The notes below the pieces were generated by a model. The model had not been told where the DNA came from. It made no database searches and saw nothing but the letters and a program-made list of their open reading frames with translations. DNA of 64,000 bases from Halopiger djelfimassiliensis (GTDB lineage Archaea > Halobacteriota > Halobacteria > Halobacteriales > Natrialbaceae), in NCBI RefSeq assembly GCF_000455365.1, contig NZ_HG315685.1, positions 414,537-478,536 on the forward strand, written 5' to 3'. Position 1 is the first letter of the stretch, and each line of letters opens with the position of its first letter. This document shows, in pieces, positions 25,161 through 33,394 of this stretch. Both the position numbers and the translations under genes were made by a program.

Positions 25161-25517
25161 ATGTCATCGCACTCGAACCTCGAATCGAAATACGGCGATT
25201 GCCCGGTGATCAAAACCCTCGAAGAAGTGGGATCTCGATGGCGGATGACAGTTATTCACGTCCTCCGGGAGGGCGACCTCCGGTTTAACGAACTCAAGCG
25301 TGCGACGGATGCGAACTCACAGACGCTTTCCCGCGTTCTCGACGATTTAGAGGAGAAAGAATACGTCAACCGTCGCGTCGAGGAGGGGAATCCAGTGGCC
25401 GTCTACTACTCGCTGACGCCGAAAGGCGAGGAACTGCTCGCCGCGTTCGATGAGATCCACGAGTGGGGAGAGAAGTGGATCGGTGACGGAACCGACGGGA
25501 CGGGACAGACCAGTTGA
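25161..25517 (+). CDS. HxlR-family winged-helix regulator
   Basis: A 118-residue transcription factor. Cys near the N-terminus (YGDCPVIKTLEEVGSRW) is the conserved redox/electrophile-sensing position of HxlR proteins. The recognition helix lies in FNELKRATDANSQTLSRVLDDLEEKEYV, the wing in VEEGNPVAVYYSLTPKG, and a C-terminal dimerisation helix follows. Divergent from the reductase gene at 25024, which is its likely target. Confidence 0.88.
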   Translation: MSSHSNLESKYGDCPVIKTLEEVGSRWRMTVIHVLREGDLRFNELKRATDANSQTLSRVLDDLEEKEYVNRRVEEGNPVAVYYSLTPKGEELLAAFDEIHEWGEKWIGDGTDGTGQTS

Positions 25518-25943
25518 GAGACAGTCTCGAGCGAGTGATCGAACGAACGTGAATCGTGTCCCCGATTCGATCACTGTTGGTGTGGCTCTCGATGGCGTCT
25601 CCCGCCGCCACAAGAATTATATCTGATTTCGAACTCTAAATATTCCCTACTATCTAGATAATTACGGTACTAGGACCAAAAGACTAATTTAGAAATTATT
25701 GGATTACTGTACTGTGGGGTTTCCCCACGCCACTCGACAATAGGGGGTCGAGTGACTCACTGCCGTCTCAGGGGCGACTGGCCACTCCGGGTTAGCGCCT
25801 GTTTCTGCTCCTGGACGGTTTTCCGATCGCGTGGGCTCGTCGTCCGTTTCTCGAGTACCCGTATCGAACGAGTTGTGCAAACGGAACCGCGCTATTCGGC
25901 GATGTGACTGGGTTTCAGTCGATGGGTCGTTCAGACCGTCACT
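25518..25943. other. Gene-free stretch with hairpins and an isolated S-layer leader motif
   Basis: No gene is supported. 25615-25710 is AT-rich. Two adjacent perfect hairpins follow: GTGGGG-TTT-CCCCAC (25714-25728) and CACTCGAC...GTCGAGTG (25731-25738 with 25747-25754). At 25782-25795 lies CCACTCCGGGTTAG, the core of the leaders upstream of both S-layer genes, in the same orientation but with no gene after it. Confidence 0.5.
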
Positions 25944-25978
25944 AAAAAAGGAACTGTCGTGGGGCCGGCGAAAGCCGG
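25944..25978 (-). terminator. Terminator hairpin of the first S-layer gene
   Basis: On the minus strand CCGGC-TTTC-GCCGG (25978-25965), 10 bp past the stop codon, is followed after 10 bases by a run of Ts (25959-25954). The identical hairpin follows the second S-layer gene. Confidence 0.7.
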
Positions 25979-25988
25979 TAGTTAGCGG

Positions 25989-28838
25989 TTAGTGCTGGCG
26001 ACGGAGCGCGAGCATCGCGGCACCGAGGATGGCAGCGAGCGCGACAGCGGCACCGAAGCCGGGCGTTCCGTCTTCGTTCTCGTCTTCGCCGCCGTTTTCG
26101 TTGCCGTTCTCGTCGCCGTTCTCGTCACCGTTTTCGGCACCGTTTTCGTTGCCGTTCTCGTCACCGTTTTCGGCACCGTTTTCGTTGCCGTTCTCGTCAC
26201 CGTTCTCTTCGCCGTTCTCCTCGCCGTTCTCGACGTTTTCGTCGCCGTTCTCGGCAGCGTCTTCGGAGAAGACGGCGTCGATGGAGTCGATGCTACTGCC
26301 GTACGCACGGAAGGTCGTCTCGGCAGTATCACCGTCGGACTGATCGCTGTAGTCGGCGGTCAGCGACCACGTTCCGTCGTCGGTGATTTCGACATCGTCG
26401 TGGGTGTCGAAGAACGCCGGCTCGACGTCGCTACCGGAGTCGAGTCGGAGGCTGGCGTCCGCACCGGGTGCGACGTTCGTCGTGCCGGTGATTTCGGCTT
26501 CTTCGGAGATCGGGACGACGACTTCGTCGTCCTCGTTGAGGTTGTCGAACGTGACCGCAGGCTCGACGATACTGTACGTCGTGGTGATCGTCTGGGTTTC
26601 GTCCGTACCGAAGTACGGGTACGCAACCTCAGTGTTGTCACCAGCGGCACCACCGTCGAACGGACCGTTGACGTCGAACTCGTAGCGGTCCTCGTCGTTG
26701 GTCTCGTATTCGAGCGTGACGTCGAACTCCTGGCCGGCTTCGACGTCGCCGTCGAAGGCGCTGGTCGAACTGGTGTCGACGACGACGTAGAACTCGCCGG
26801 CGTCGTTGTCGACGAGGATGTAGACGTCACCGTCGTCGGCACCGTTGAGATCGAGCGTCGTCGGGTCCTGATTGCCGACGGCGTCGTCGGCGGTGACCTC
26901 GAAGTTGATCCCTTCGCCCTCGTTGTTCTCGACGAGGTTGTACAGTGCGTCGGCTTCAGCGCCGTCGTCGACGATGCTGAAGTCGTTATCGGACTCGTAA
27001 GCGAGCGCACCGTAGAGACCGGTTGCCTCGGCTTTGATGACCAGACGGTCGTCTTCCGCGATGTCCGTCCGCTCGGTGATCTGCTCGTTGAGTTCGTCGA
27101 GCGTGTCGTCCTCGTCGGCGGAGTCCGACGGCGCGACGTAGGTCGTCACGCTACTGAGCTCGGGCTCGATGAGATCGAGCGTCGCCTGGTCGATCTCGTT
27201 GTTCGCTTCGGATTCACCGTCGGCGTTGACGATGAAGTTCCCGTCAGCTTCGGCGGTGAGGGTGTAGTCGGTCGGCTGGAGCGGGCGCGTCAGCTGTGCG
27301 CTTGCGTCCGATCCGATGCCGAGGTCGTCGACGTAGCTGTCGAAGCTGATGGTGTTCTCACCGGCGTCGTCGACTTCTTCGTCCCAGAAGACGACGTCCT
27401 TGTCGTCGTCGTACTGACCGGTGCTGTAGGCGACGGTACCGTGAATCGCGCTGTCGACGTTGTCGTCTTCGGAGTGGTAGACATCGTCGAGGGCCGCGTC
27501 GGTACCGAGCGTTCGCGTGTTGACCCAGAAGGTCGCTTCGCCGTCGTCGTTGTCGTCTTCGACGTAGATGACGTCGACGAAGCCGGCCTTCTCGTCACCG
27601 AACTGGACGTAGGCGTCGTCGGTGTCCTCGAGCTCGAGGGTGACCTCGACGAGGTCACCGGCGGTCTGGGTGTAGACGCCGCTGGAGAAGGATCCGTCGA
27701 CGTTCGGCTCGGTCACTTCGATCTCGGCGGTCGATTCGGCGGCCGTGTCGACCGCTTCGAACTCGAGCGTGTAGCTACCTTCGTCGATATCGGTGAAGTC
27801 GATATCGTCCGCCGTGTCGGGGAGATCCTCGAGGAGGATCTTTTCGTCCCAGTTGTCCTCGGTGTCGGCGTACGTGCTGACGTGCGACTCGAAGTCACTC
27901 CCGGCGAAAAGCCCCGCGAGTTCGGTGTGATCGAGGTCGCCGTTCGCACTGACGTTCAGGTCGTAGGTACCGCGGTTGGAGTCGACATCGAGTTCGACGG
28001 TTTCGCCCGGCTCGTCATTGTTGACGGTTGCCGAGTCGAACTCGGTGGTGAGCGTCTGCACGCCGACTTCGAAGGTGTCCTCGACGGGCGGGTTCCGTTC
28101 GAAGTCGCCGCCGCGGACGAAGTAGTCGCCGCCCTCGAGATCGGTCGTGTCGATCGAGATCACGTTGTTGGACGTGTCGACGTCGTCACCGGCGAGGTCC
28201 TCGATGTGACTGCTGCTGGTGACGTTTCCGTCGGACGTGTCGGTGACTTCACGGAGCTGGTAGTCGGTGTCCGTGACGGACCCGGTCTCCGGGGTCGCAC
28301 TCACCGTCTGCCCTTCGTAGGCGAACGAGGGGCTGTAGATGTTCGAGGTGACCTCGAAGTTAGCAGAGGCACCGCCCACGCTGTACGAGGCCGAACCCTC
28401 GCTTGCGCCGGAGGCGTCGACCTGCAGGTCGAGATCGACGTCGATGTCGCCGCCACCTTCGACGAGCGAACTCTCGTCGAACTGGACCTCAACGCTGCTG
28501 CCGACGACGTTAGCTTCGAGGCTGTCCGAGACGTCATCACCGCTCCCGTTGACAGCGCTGGAGATGCTAACGCTCTCGAACGTGAGACTCGCGGTCTCAC
28601 TGAACGAGACGTTCGGCGTAGTAGATCCACTATCATCGAAGTCTGTACCGTTTACTGCTGTGAACGTCACTCCCTGGCTCTGGGAGCCAGCGGTGGTTTC
28701 CACGTTTTCGGCGTCTGCAGTACTGACTGCTGCCGCGCCGCCCGCAAACGCTGCGGACATCGCGACAACGGACAGTACCATCATCGCGGTCAGGAACACT
28801 GCACGTCCCTGTTCGCGATACGACGTTTCGCTTGTCAT
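25989..28838 (-). CDS. S-layer glycoprotein with PGF-CTERM (HVO_2072-like), copy 1
   Basis: A 949-residue cell-surface protein. The signal peptide (YREQGRAVFLTAMMVLSVVAM...FAGGAAA, residues 6-37) is the S-layer type. Repeated beta domains rich in Asp/Glu/Thr follow, with blocks such as GTYDLNVSANGD, DTDDAYVQFGDE and RPLQPTDYTLTAEADG. A long acidic ENG/DENG/NENG tripeptide-repeat spacer sits at about residues 868-920. The C-terminal PGF-CTERM sorting signal is GTPGFGAAVALAAILGAAMLALRRQH, cut and lipid-anchored by archaeosortase A. Several NxS/T sites could carry N-glycans. A paralogue (29533-32250) lies upstream. Confidence 0.93.
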   Translation of the reverse strand: MTSETSYREQGRAVFLTAMMVLSVVAMSAAFAGGAAAVSTADAENVETTAGSQSQGVTFTAVNGTDFDDSGSTTPNVSFSETASLTFESVSISSAVNGSGDDVSDSLEANVVGSSVEVQFDESSLVEGGGDIDVDLDLQVDASGASEGSASYSVGGASANFEVTSNIYSPSFAYEGQTVSATPETGSVTDTDYQLREVTDTSDGNVTSSSHIEDLAGDDVDTSNNVISIDTTDLEGGDYFVRGGDFERNPPVEDTFEVGVQTLTTEFDSATVNNDEPGETVELDVDSNRGTYDLNVSANGDLDHTELAGLFAGSDFESHVSTYADTEDNWDEKILLEDLPDTADDIDFTDIDEGSYTLEFEAVDTAAESTAEIEVTEPNVDGSFSSGVYTQTAGDLVEVTLELEDTDDAYVQFGDEKAGFVDVIYVEDDNDDGEATFWVNTRTLGTDAALDDVYHSEDDNVDSAIHGTVAYSTGQYDDDKDVVFWDEEVDDAGENTISFDSYVDDLGIGSDASAQLTRPLQPTDYTLTAEADGNFIVNADGESEANNEIDQATLDLIEPELSSVTTYVAPSDSADEDDTLDELNEQITERTDIAEDDRLVIKAEATGLYGALAYESDNDFSIVDDGAEADALYNLVENNEGEGINFEVTADDAVGNQDPTTLDLNGADDGDVYILVDNDAGEFYVVVDTSSTSAFDGDVEAGQEFDVTLEYETNDEDRYEFDVNGPFDGGAAGDNTEVAYPYFGTDETQTITTTYSIVEPAVTFDNLNEDDEVVVPISEEAEITGTTNVAPGADASLRLDSGSDVEPAFFDTHDDVEITDDGTWSLTADYSDQSDGDTAETTFRAYGSSIDSIDAVFSEDAAENGDENVENGEENGEENGDENGNENGAENGDENGNENGAENGDENGDENGNENGGEDENEDGTPGFGAAVALAAILGAAMLALRRQH

Positions 28839-28965
28839 GTTATGTGTTGTCTGAGTTTCGTTGATTGGTTACTTAGCGCGCGATCAGTGAGGCGACCATC
28901 GGCGTCCGTCCGACAACTCCATCGCGTTCCGACACGGCCACTCCGGGTTAGGGGTGTTCGACATG
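28839..28965 (-). promoter_or_regulatory. Conserved leader of S-layer gene 1
   Basis: This stretch before the start codon shares two blocks with the leader of the second S-layer gene: GAGGCGACCATCGG and the following bases (from 28892), and TTCCGACACGGCCACTCCGG onward to GGGTGTTCGA (28927-28960). Such conservation outside coding sequence suggests a functional mRNA leader or promoter. AT-rich, TATA-like sequence lies immediately upstream (28985-29150). Confidence 0.6.
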
Positions 28966-29485
28966 TATTTCAATGTTGAGTATAAGTCTTCTGGCAATGT
29001 ATTTCTCAAACATAATATCAGGATAGCCAATATATGGTCTGTTACGGCTATAATACGGTGTTCTAGATATAATAGTTTATATTCTGATTACTAGATGTAT
29101 GTGGGATTTATATATTTCTGATATTATATCGATCGTCGTCTCAGAGGCAAAATAGTCGGTTACTGGCCCCTGTTCGATTAGTACGATGCATATTGTGTGG
29201 GAAATAAGCCGCTCTCGTCCACCACGTCGTCGGTTTCGTCACGATCTCCACGACTGCCGCTGTCGCTATCGGTCGACCAGCGGTCCGCTCTCGAGAAGCG
29301 AATCGATGGATCGCGACACGGGACGGTCGACCTTGGGCTCGATGCTTGGGCTCCCGCTAGTCGTTCGAGCAAGTGGTCCGGAGAACTCGCTACTGACGGA
29401 TCCCCCTTCGTCCGTTTAGCTCCGCCTCTACGGCCGTGTTCGGACGTTCCGTTGTGACTGCCGTTGCTCTCCGAGAGCGGCGTCT
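28966..29485. other. Inter-S-layer promoter region
   Basis: No gene is seen. 28985-29150 is strongly AT-rich with several TATA-like boxes, fitting a strong promoter for S-layer gene 1. 29160-29460 returns to high GC without a supported frame. A small hairpin GCTCT-CCG-AGAGC lies at 29466-29478. Confidence 0.5.
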
Positions 29486-29522
29486 AATAAAAAAGCGTGT
29501 CTCAAGAGCCGGCGAAAGCCGG
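29486..29522 (-). terminator. Terminator hairpin of the second S-layer gene
   Basis: The same CCGGC-TTTC-GCCGG hairpin as at 25965-25978 (here 29522-29509), 10 bp past the stop. A T-run (29494-29489) follows 14 bases later. Confidence 0.7.
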
Positions 29523-29532
29523 TAGTTAGCGG

Positions 29533-32250
29533 TTAGTGCTGGCGACGGAGCGCGAGCATCGCGGCACCGAGGATGGCAGCGAGCGCGACAGCGACGCCGA
29601 AGCCGGGCGTTCCGTCGTCGCCCTCGTCTTCGCCGCCGTTTTCGTCGCCGTTCTCGTCACCGTTTTCGGCACCGTTCTCGTCACCGTTTTCGTCGCCGTT
29701 CTCGTCACCGTTCTCGACGCCGTTCTCGTCACCGTTTTCGTCGCCGTTCTCGTCACCGTTCTCGACGCCGTTCTCGTCACCGTTCTCGGAGACGTCTTCG
29801 GCGAAGACGGTGTCGATGGAGTCGACGGTGCTACCGTAGGCGCGGAAGGCCGTTTCGGCCGTGTCGCCTTCGGACTGGTCGCTGTAATCGGCAGTGACCG
29901 TCCACTCACCGTCGTCCTCGATCTCGACGTCATCGTAGGTGTCGAAGAACGCCGGCTCGACGTCGCTACCGGAGTCGAGTCGGAGGCTGGCGTCCGCACC
30001 GGGTGCGACGTTCGTCGTGCCGGTGATCTCGGCGTCCTCGGAGTTTGCGACGACGAGTTCGTCGTCCTCGTTGAGGTTGTCGAACGTGACCGCGGGTTCG
30101 ACGACCGAGAAGTCCTTGGTCACGGATTCGGTCGAGTCAGCCTCGAAGTACGGGTAGGCTGCCTCGCCGGTGTTCTCGGCACCATCGCTGTTGAAGTGAT
30201 AGCGCTCGTCCTCGTGGGTCTCGTACTCGAGTTCGGCGGTGAACTCGTGGTCGGGCTCGAGGCTACCGTCCCAGGCGCTGCTCGAACTGGTGTCGACGAC
30301 GACGTAGAGGCCGCCCTCGTCGTTGTCGACGAAGACGTAGACGTCGCCGTCGTCAGCGCCGTCGAGGTTGAGGCTGGTCGGGTCCTGGTTGCCGACGGCG
30401 TCGTCGGCGGTGACCTCGAAGTTGATACCTTCGCCTTCCCAGGCACCATCGTTGACGAGCGTGTCGAGCGATTCGGCGCTAGTGCCGTCGGTGAGGAGGT
30501 CGTGACCGTCACCGGAGGCGGCTGCCAGAGCGCCGATGAAGCCGCTCGCTTCCGCTTCGATGACCAGACGGTCCTCTTCGGCGATCTCGGTGCGCTCGGT
30601 CAGCGTCACGTCGTCACCGAGGAGTTCGTCGAGTTCGTCCTCGTCGGCGGAGTCCGACGGAGCGACGTGCGTCTTGATCGATTCGACGCGTGGCTCGTTC
30701 AGGTTGACCGTGGCCTGATCGATCTCGTTAGCGACTTCGGATTCGCCGTCGCTGTTGACGATGAAGTCACCGTCAGCGTCGGCCGTCAGCGTGTATTCCG
30801 TCGGCTGGAGCGGCCGGGCGAGCTGGTATTCGTTGTTCTGCCAGTCGTCGGCGTCGTTGATGAGGCCGAGCTCTTCGAGGTAGTCGGCGAAGTCAGCGCC
30901 GCCGTTGACGAGTTCTTCGCCGACTTCTTCGTCCCAGAAGTTGGCCTCGAAGTCGTCTCCGTGGACGAGGCTCTGAACCTTGTCGTCCTCGGTGTAGTAC
31001 ACGTTCTCGGTGCTGCTCGCGAAGTTCTCGTCACCGAGGGTACGAGTGTTGATCCAGAAGGTCACCTCGTCGTTTTCGTCGTCGTCCTCGACGTGGAGAA
31101 TGTCGACGAATTTGGCGTCCTCGTCACCGAACTGGATGTACGCGTCGTCGGTGTCATCCATCTCGAGGGAGACCTCGAGGTAATCACCGGCGGTCTGGGT
31201 GTAGACGCCCTCGGAGAAAGCACCGTCGACGTCGAGTTCCGTAACCTCGATCTCGGCGGTTGCTTCGGCGTCCGTGTCAGTCGCATCGAACTCGAGCGTG
31301 TACGTGCCCGCGTCGATGTCACTGAAGTTCAGGTCGTCGGTTGCGTCGGTAACGTCGTTGAGCGTGATCTCGTCGTCGTCGGCGTCGACGTCGATACCGT
31401 TGTCGAAGTCGGTGCCCTCGAAGATGCGCTCGAGTTCGGACGCTTCGAGGTCGCCGTCGGCGCTGACGGTCAGGTCGTAGGTACCACGGTTGGAGTCGAG
31501 TTCGAACTCGACTTCCGAGTTCCGCTCGTTGTTAACCGAGTCCTCGTCGAACTCGGCGCTGAGCGTCTGCAGACCGACTTCGAAGGTGTTGGACGAAGCG
31601 GGGTTGTGGCCACCGAACTCGTCACCGCTGCTCCGGACGAAGAAGTCGTCCTCTTGGAAGCCGGACGTGTCGATGACGAACGCTTTGTCCGCGTCAGCGG
31701 CTTCCGGATCGACCAGGTCAGCCTCGGTCAGGTCCTCGATGTGCTTGCTGTCGGTAACCTTACTGTCGGAGGTGTCCGTGACGCGGCGGACCTGATAGTC
31801 CTTGCTAGCCGTGTCGATCTCGCCCGCGTCCGGCTGAGCGATGACCTCCTCGCCCTGGTAGGCGAAGGTAGTCGAGTAGTTACCGCTGAAAGCAGGAGTG
31901 AGGTCGATGTTCACCTCGTCCCCGGGGCTGGCGGTCGCCGGGTCCGGGGACGCAGTGAACGCGTCCTCCTCGACGGTAAGGTCGTACGTCTCGCTCTCGT
32001 CCAGGCCGGAGAACGTGTGTTCGCCGTCCTCAACGGTGGCTGAATCGGAGAAGTCCGTACCTTGTGCTTCGATGTGAACTGTAGCATCCATGGTGAGATT
32101 ACCGTCGTTGAGCGTGACGGTAATCTCGTCGCTGGCTGCCGCCGCCGCACCGCCCGCAAACGCTGCGGACGTCGCGACAACGGACAGCACCATCATCGCG
32201 GTCAGGAACACTGCACGTCCCTTTTCACGATATGACGGGTTGTCTGTCAT
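29533..32250 (-). CDS. S-layer glycoprotein with PGF-CTERM (HVO_2072-like), copy 2
   Basis: A 905-residue paralogue of the gene downstream. The signal peptide is nearly identical (YREKGRAVFLTAMMVLSVVAT...FAGGAAA). It has the same order of beta domains, with shared blocks TFAYQGEEV, NSEVEFELDSNRGTYDLTVS, DTDDAYIQFGDE, RPLQPTEYTLTADADGDF and EDDELVVANSEDAEITGTTNVAPG. It has the same acidic ENG-type repeat spacer (about residues 835-880) and the same PGF-CTERM end. The N-terminal 100 residues differ most, including a predicted extra beta domain (ITVTLNDGNLTMDATVHI). Both copies look intact, so the cell may build a mixed or switchable S-layer. Confidence 0.93.
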   Translation of the reverse strand: MTDNPSYREKGRAVFLTAMMVLSVVATSAAFAGGAAAAASDEITVTLNDGNLTMDATVHIEAQGTDFSDSATVEDGEHTFSGLDESETYDLTVEEDAFTASPDPATASPGDEVNIDLTPAFSGNYSTTFAYQGEEVIAQPDAGEIDTASKDYQVRRVTDTSDSKVTDSKHIEDLTEADLVDPEAADADKAFVIDTSGFQEDDFFVRSSGDEFGGHNPASSNTFEVGLQTLSAEFDEDSVNNERNSEVEFELDSNRGTYDLTVSADGDLEASELERIFEGTDFDNGIDVDADDDEITLNDVTDATDDLNFSDIDAGTYTLEFDATDTDAEATAEIEVTELDVDGAFSEGVYTQTAGDYLEVSLEMDDTDDAYIQFGDEDAKFVDILHVEDDDENDEVTFWINTRTLGDENFASSTENVYYTEDDKVQSLVHGDDFEANFWDEEVGEELVNGGADFADYLEELGLINDADDWQNNEYQLARPLQPTEYTLTADADGDFIVNSDGESEVANEIDQATVNLNEPRVESIKTHVAPSDSADEDELDELLGDDVTLTERTEIAEEDRLVIEAEASGFIGALAAASGDGHDLLTDGTSAESLDTLVNDGAWEGEGINFEVTADDAVGNQDPTSLNLDGADDGDVYVFVDNDEGGLYVVVDTSSSSAWDGSLEPDHEFTAELEYETHEDERYHFNSDGAENTGEAAYPYFEADSTESVTKDFSVVEPAVTFDNLNEDDELVVANSEDAEITGTTNVAPGADASLRLDSGSDVEPAFFDTYDDVEIEDDGEWTVTADYSDQSEGDTAETAFRAYGSTVDSIDTVFAEDVSENGDENGVENGDENGDENGDENGVENGDENGDENGDENGAENGDENGDENGGEDEGDDGTPGFGVAVALAAILGAAMLALRRQH

Positions 32251-32375
32251 AGTATATGTTGTCTGTTTCGGTTAGGGTTGATTAGCGTGCGATCGGCGGA
32301 GGCGACCATCGGCGTCCGTCCAACTATTCCGTCGCGTTCCGACACGACCACTCCGGGTTAGGGGTATTCGAGGAG
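32251..32375 (-). promoter_or_regulatory. Conserved leader of S-layer gene 2
   Basis: Shares the GAGGCGACCATCGG... block (from 32303) and the TTCCGACACGACCACTCCGG...GGGTATTCGA block with the leader of gene 1. Spacing to the ATG is nearly the same in both. Upstream (32380-32684) is AT-rich promoter-like sequence and then GC-rich sequence without a supported gene. Confidence 0.6.
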
Positions 32376-32684
32376 TCTTTCTCATCATCTAATAAGTCTT
32401 GTGGAATTGAATGTGCTGGTATAATTATTACCGAATGCGGACGATAATCCGACGCTAAGGCCAGTATTAGCGCTACCTATTCGTGTTCGTCAATAAACAG
32501 TAACGGCGACTAAGAAAAATTTATGCAATAATTGTATGATTATTGTACTTTGCCGCCATCGATGTCAATTCTCGAATGCTTCGATCTGACACATCTTCTG
32601 TCAGCGCACTCGGTTACACGGAAGCGGCTGCAAGCACTCGAGGCCGGCCGGCGCTACCGGTTGCTGGGCTGGAGACCGTCACGC

Positions 32685-33290
32685 TCAGGCGATCGATTCC
32701 CCGTCGGCACCGTTGCGCGCTACGAGCACGACGTGGGGTTCTCCGTCGATCCTGCGTTCGAGATAGAACAGGATCGTCAGGTCCGTACACGCCGTCAGCA
32801 ACTCACCGGGTTCGAACCGATACCGATCCCCCGGACCGCTCGCCCCCGATTCCGACTCGAGGTAGTGTTCGTAAAAGAGGACGCCGCCGGGTTTGAGGGC
32901 GGATTTGATGGCCGCAAGCCGGTCACGCGCGTCGAAGAAGCTCACCGTGATAACGTCGTAGGCCGTTTCGGGGAAGGCGTAGCTGTCGACGTCGGCCAGA
33001 ATCCACGCGATGGAATCCGACCACTCGCTCGCACGCTCGCGAGCACGTGACAACTTTATCGTCGAGATGTCGATCGCATCGACGTTCCACCCCGCTTCCG
33101 CGAGGACGAGCGCGTTCCGACCCTGCCCGGTTGCGATATCGAGCGCTCGACCGGCCGGGAAAACGTCGAGGAACGCTCGAACCGGTGGGCGCGTCCCGTC
33201 GGTGATCCGGAGCGTACTGCGCCGGTCCCGTTCGTCGTCTCGTCCGGTTTCGTCGCCCGTCACAGGTGTATCCAACGGGTGATAGATCAA
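32685..33290 (-). CDS. Class I SAM-dependent methyltransferase
   Basis: A 201-residue protein. SAM-binding motif I is ALDIATGQGRNALVLAEAGW (about residues 50-69), motif II is VDAIDIS, and motif IV is AYDVITVSFFDARDRLAAIKSALKPGGVLFYEHY. It resembles the tellurite-resistance TehB-like/UbiE-like small-molecule methyltransferases. Substrate unknown. It lies 104 bp downstream of the large DNA methyltransferase on the same strand; a functional link is not evident. Confidence 0.85.
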   Translation of the reverse strand: MIYHPLDTPVTGDETGRDDERDRRSTLRITDGTRPPVRAFLDVFPAGRALDIATGQGRNALVLAEAGWNVDAIDISTIKLSRARERASEWSDSIAWILADVDSYAFPETAYDVITVSFFDARDRLAAIKSALKPGGVLFYEHYLESESGASGPGDRYRFEPGELLTACTDLTILFYLERRIDGEPHVVLVARNGADGESIA

Positions 33291-33394
33291 TGAGTACTCG
33301 CCTTGCCATCCGTCAGGTCGCGTCCCCGTCCGTTTCTCCCGGTCGTCGTCTCCTCAGCCGATCGCGAGAGGCTCGTCGAACGTCGCCGGCGCGG

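Noticed and set aside
26090..26260. CRISPR-like short repeats in the S-layer gene
   Set aside because: The repeats are in-frame coding triplet/9-mer repeats encoding Glu-Asn-Gly, with no unique spacers and no cas genes.
25992..32043. Plus-strand frames of 800-1000 codons across the S-layer genes
   Set aside because: Shadows created by the codon bias of the acidic S-layer proteins; they contain no recognisable domain and would overlap both terminators.
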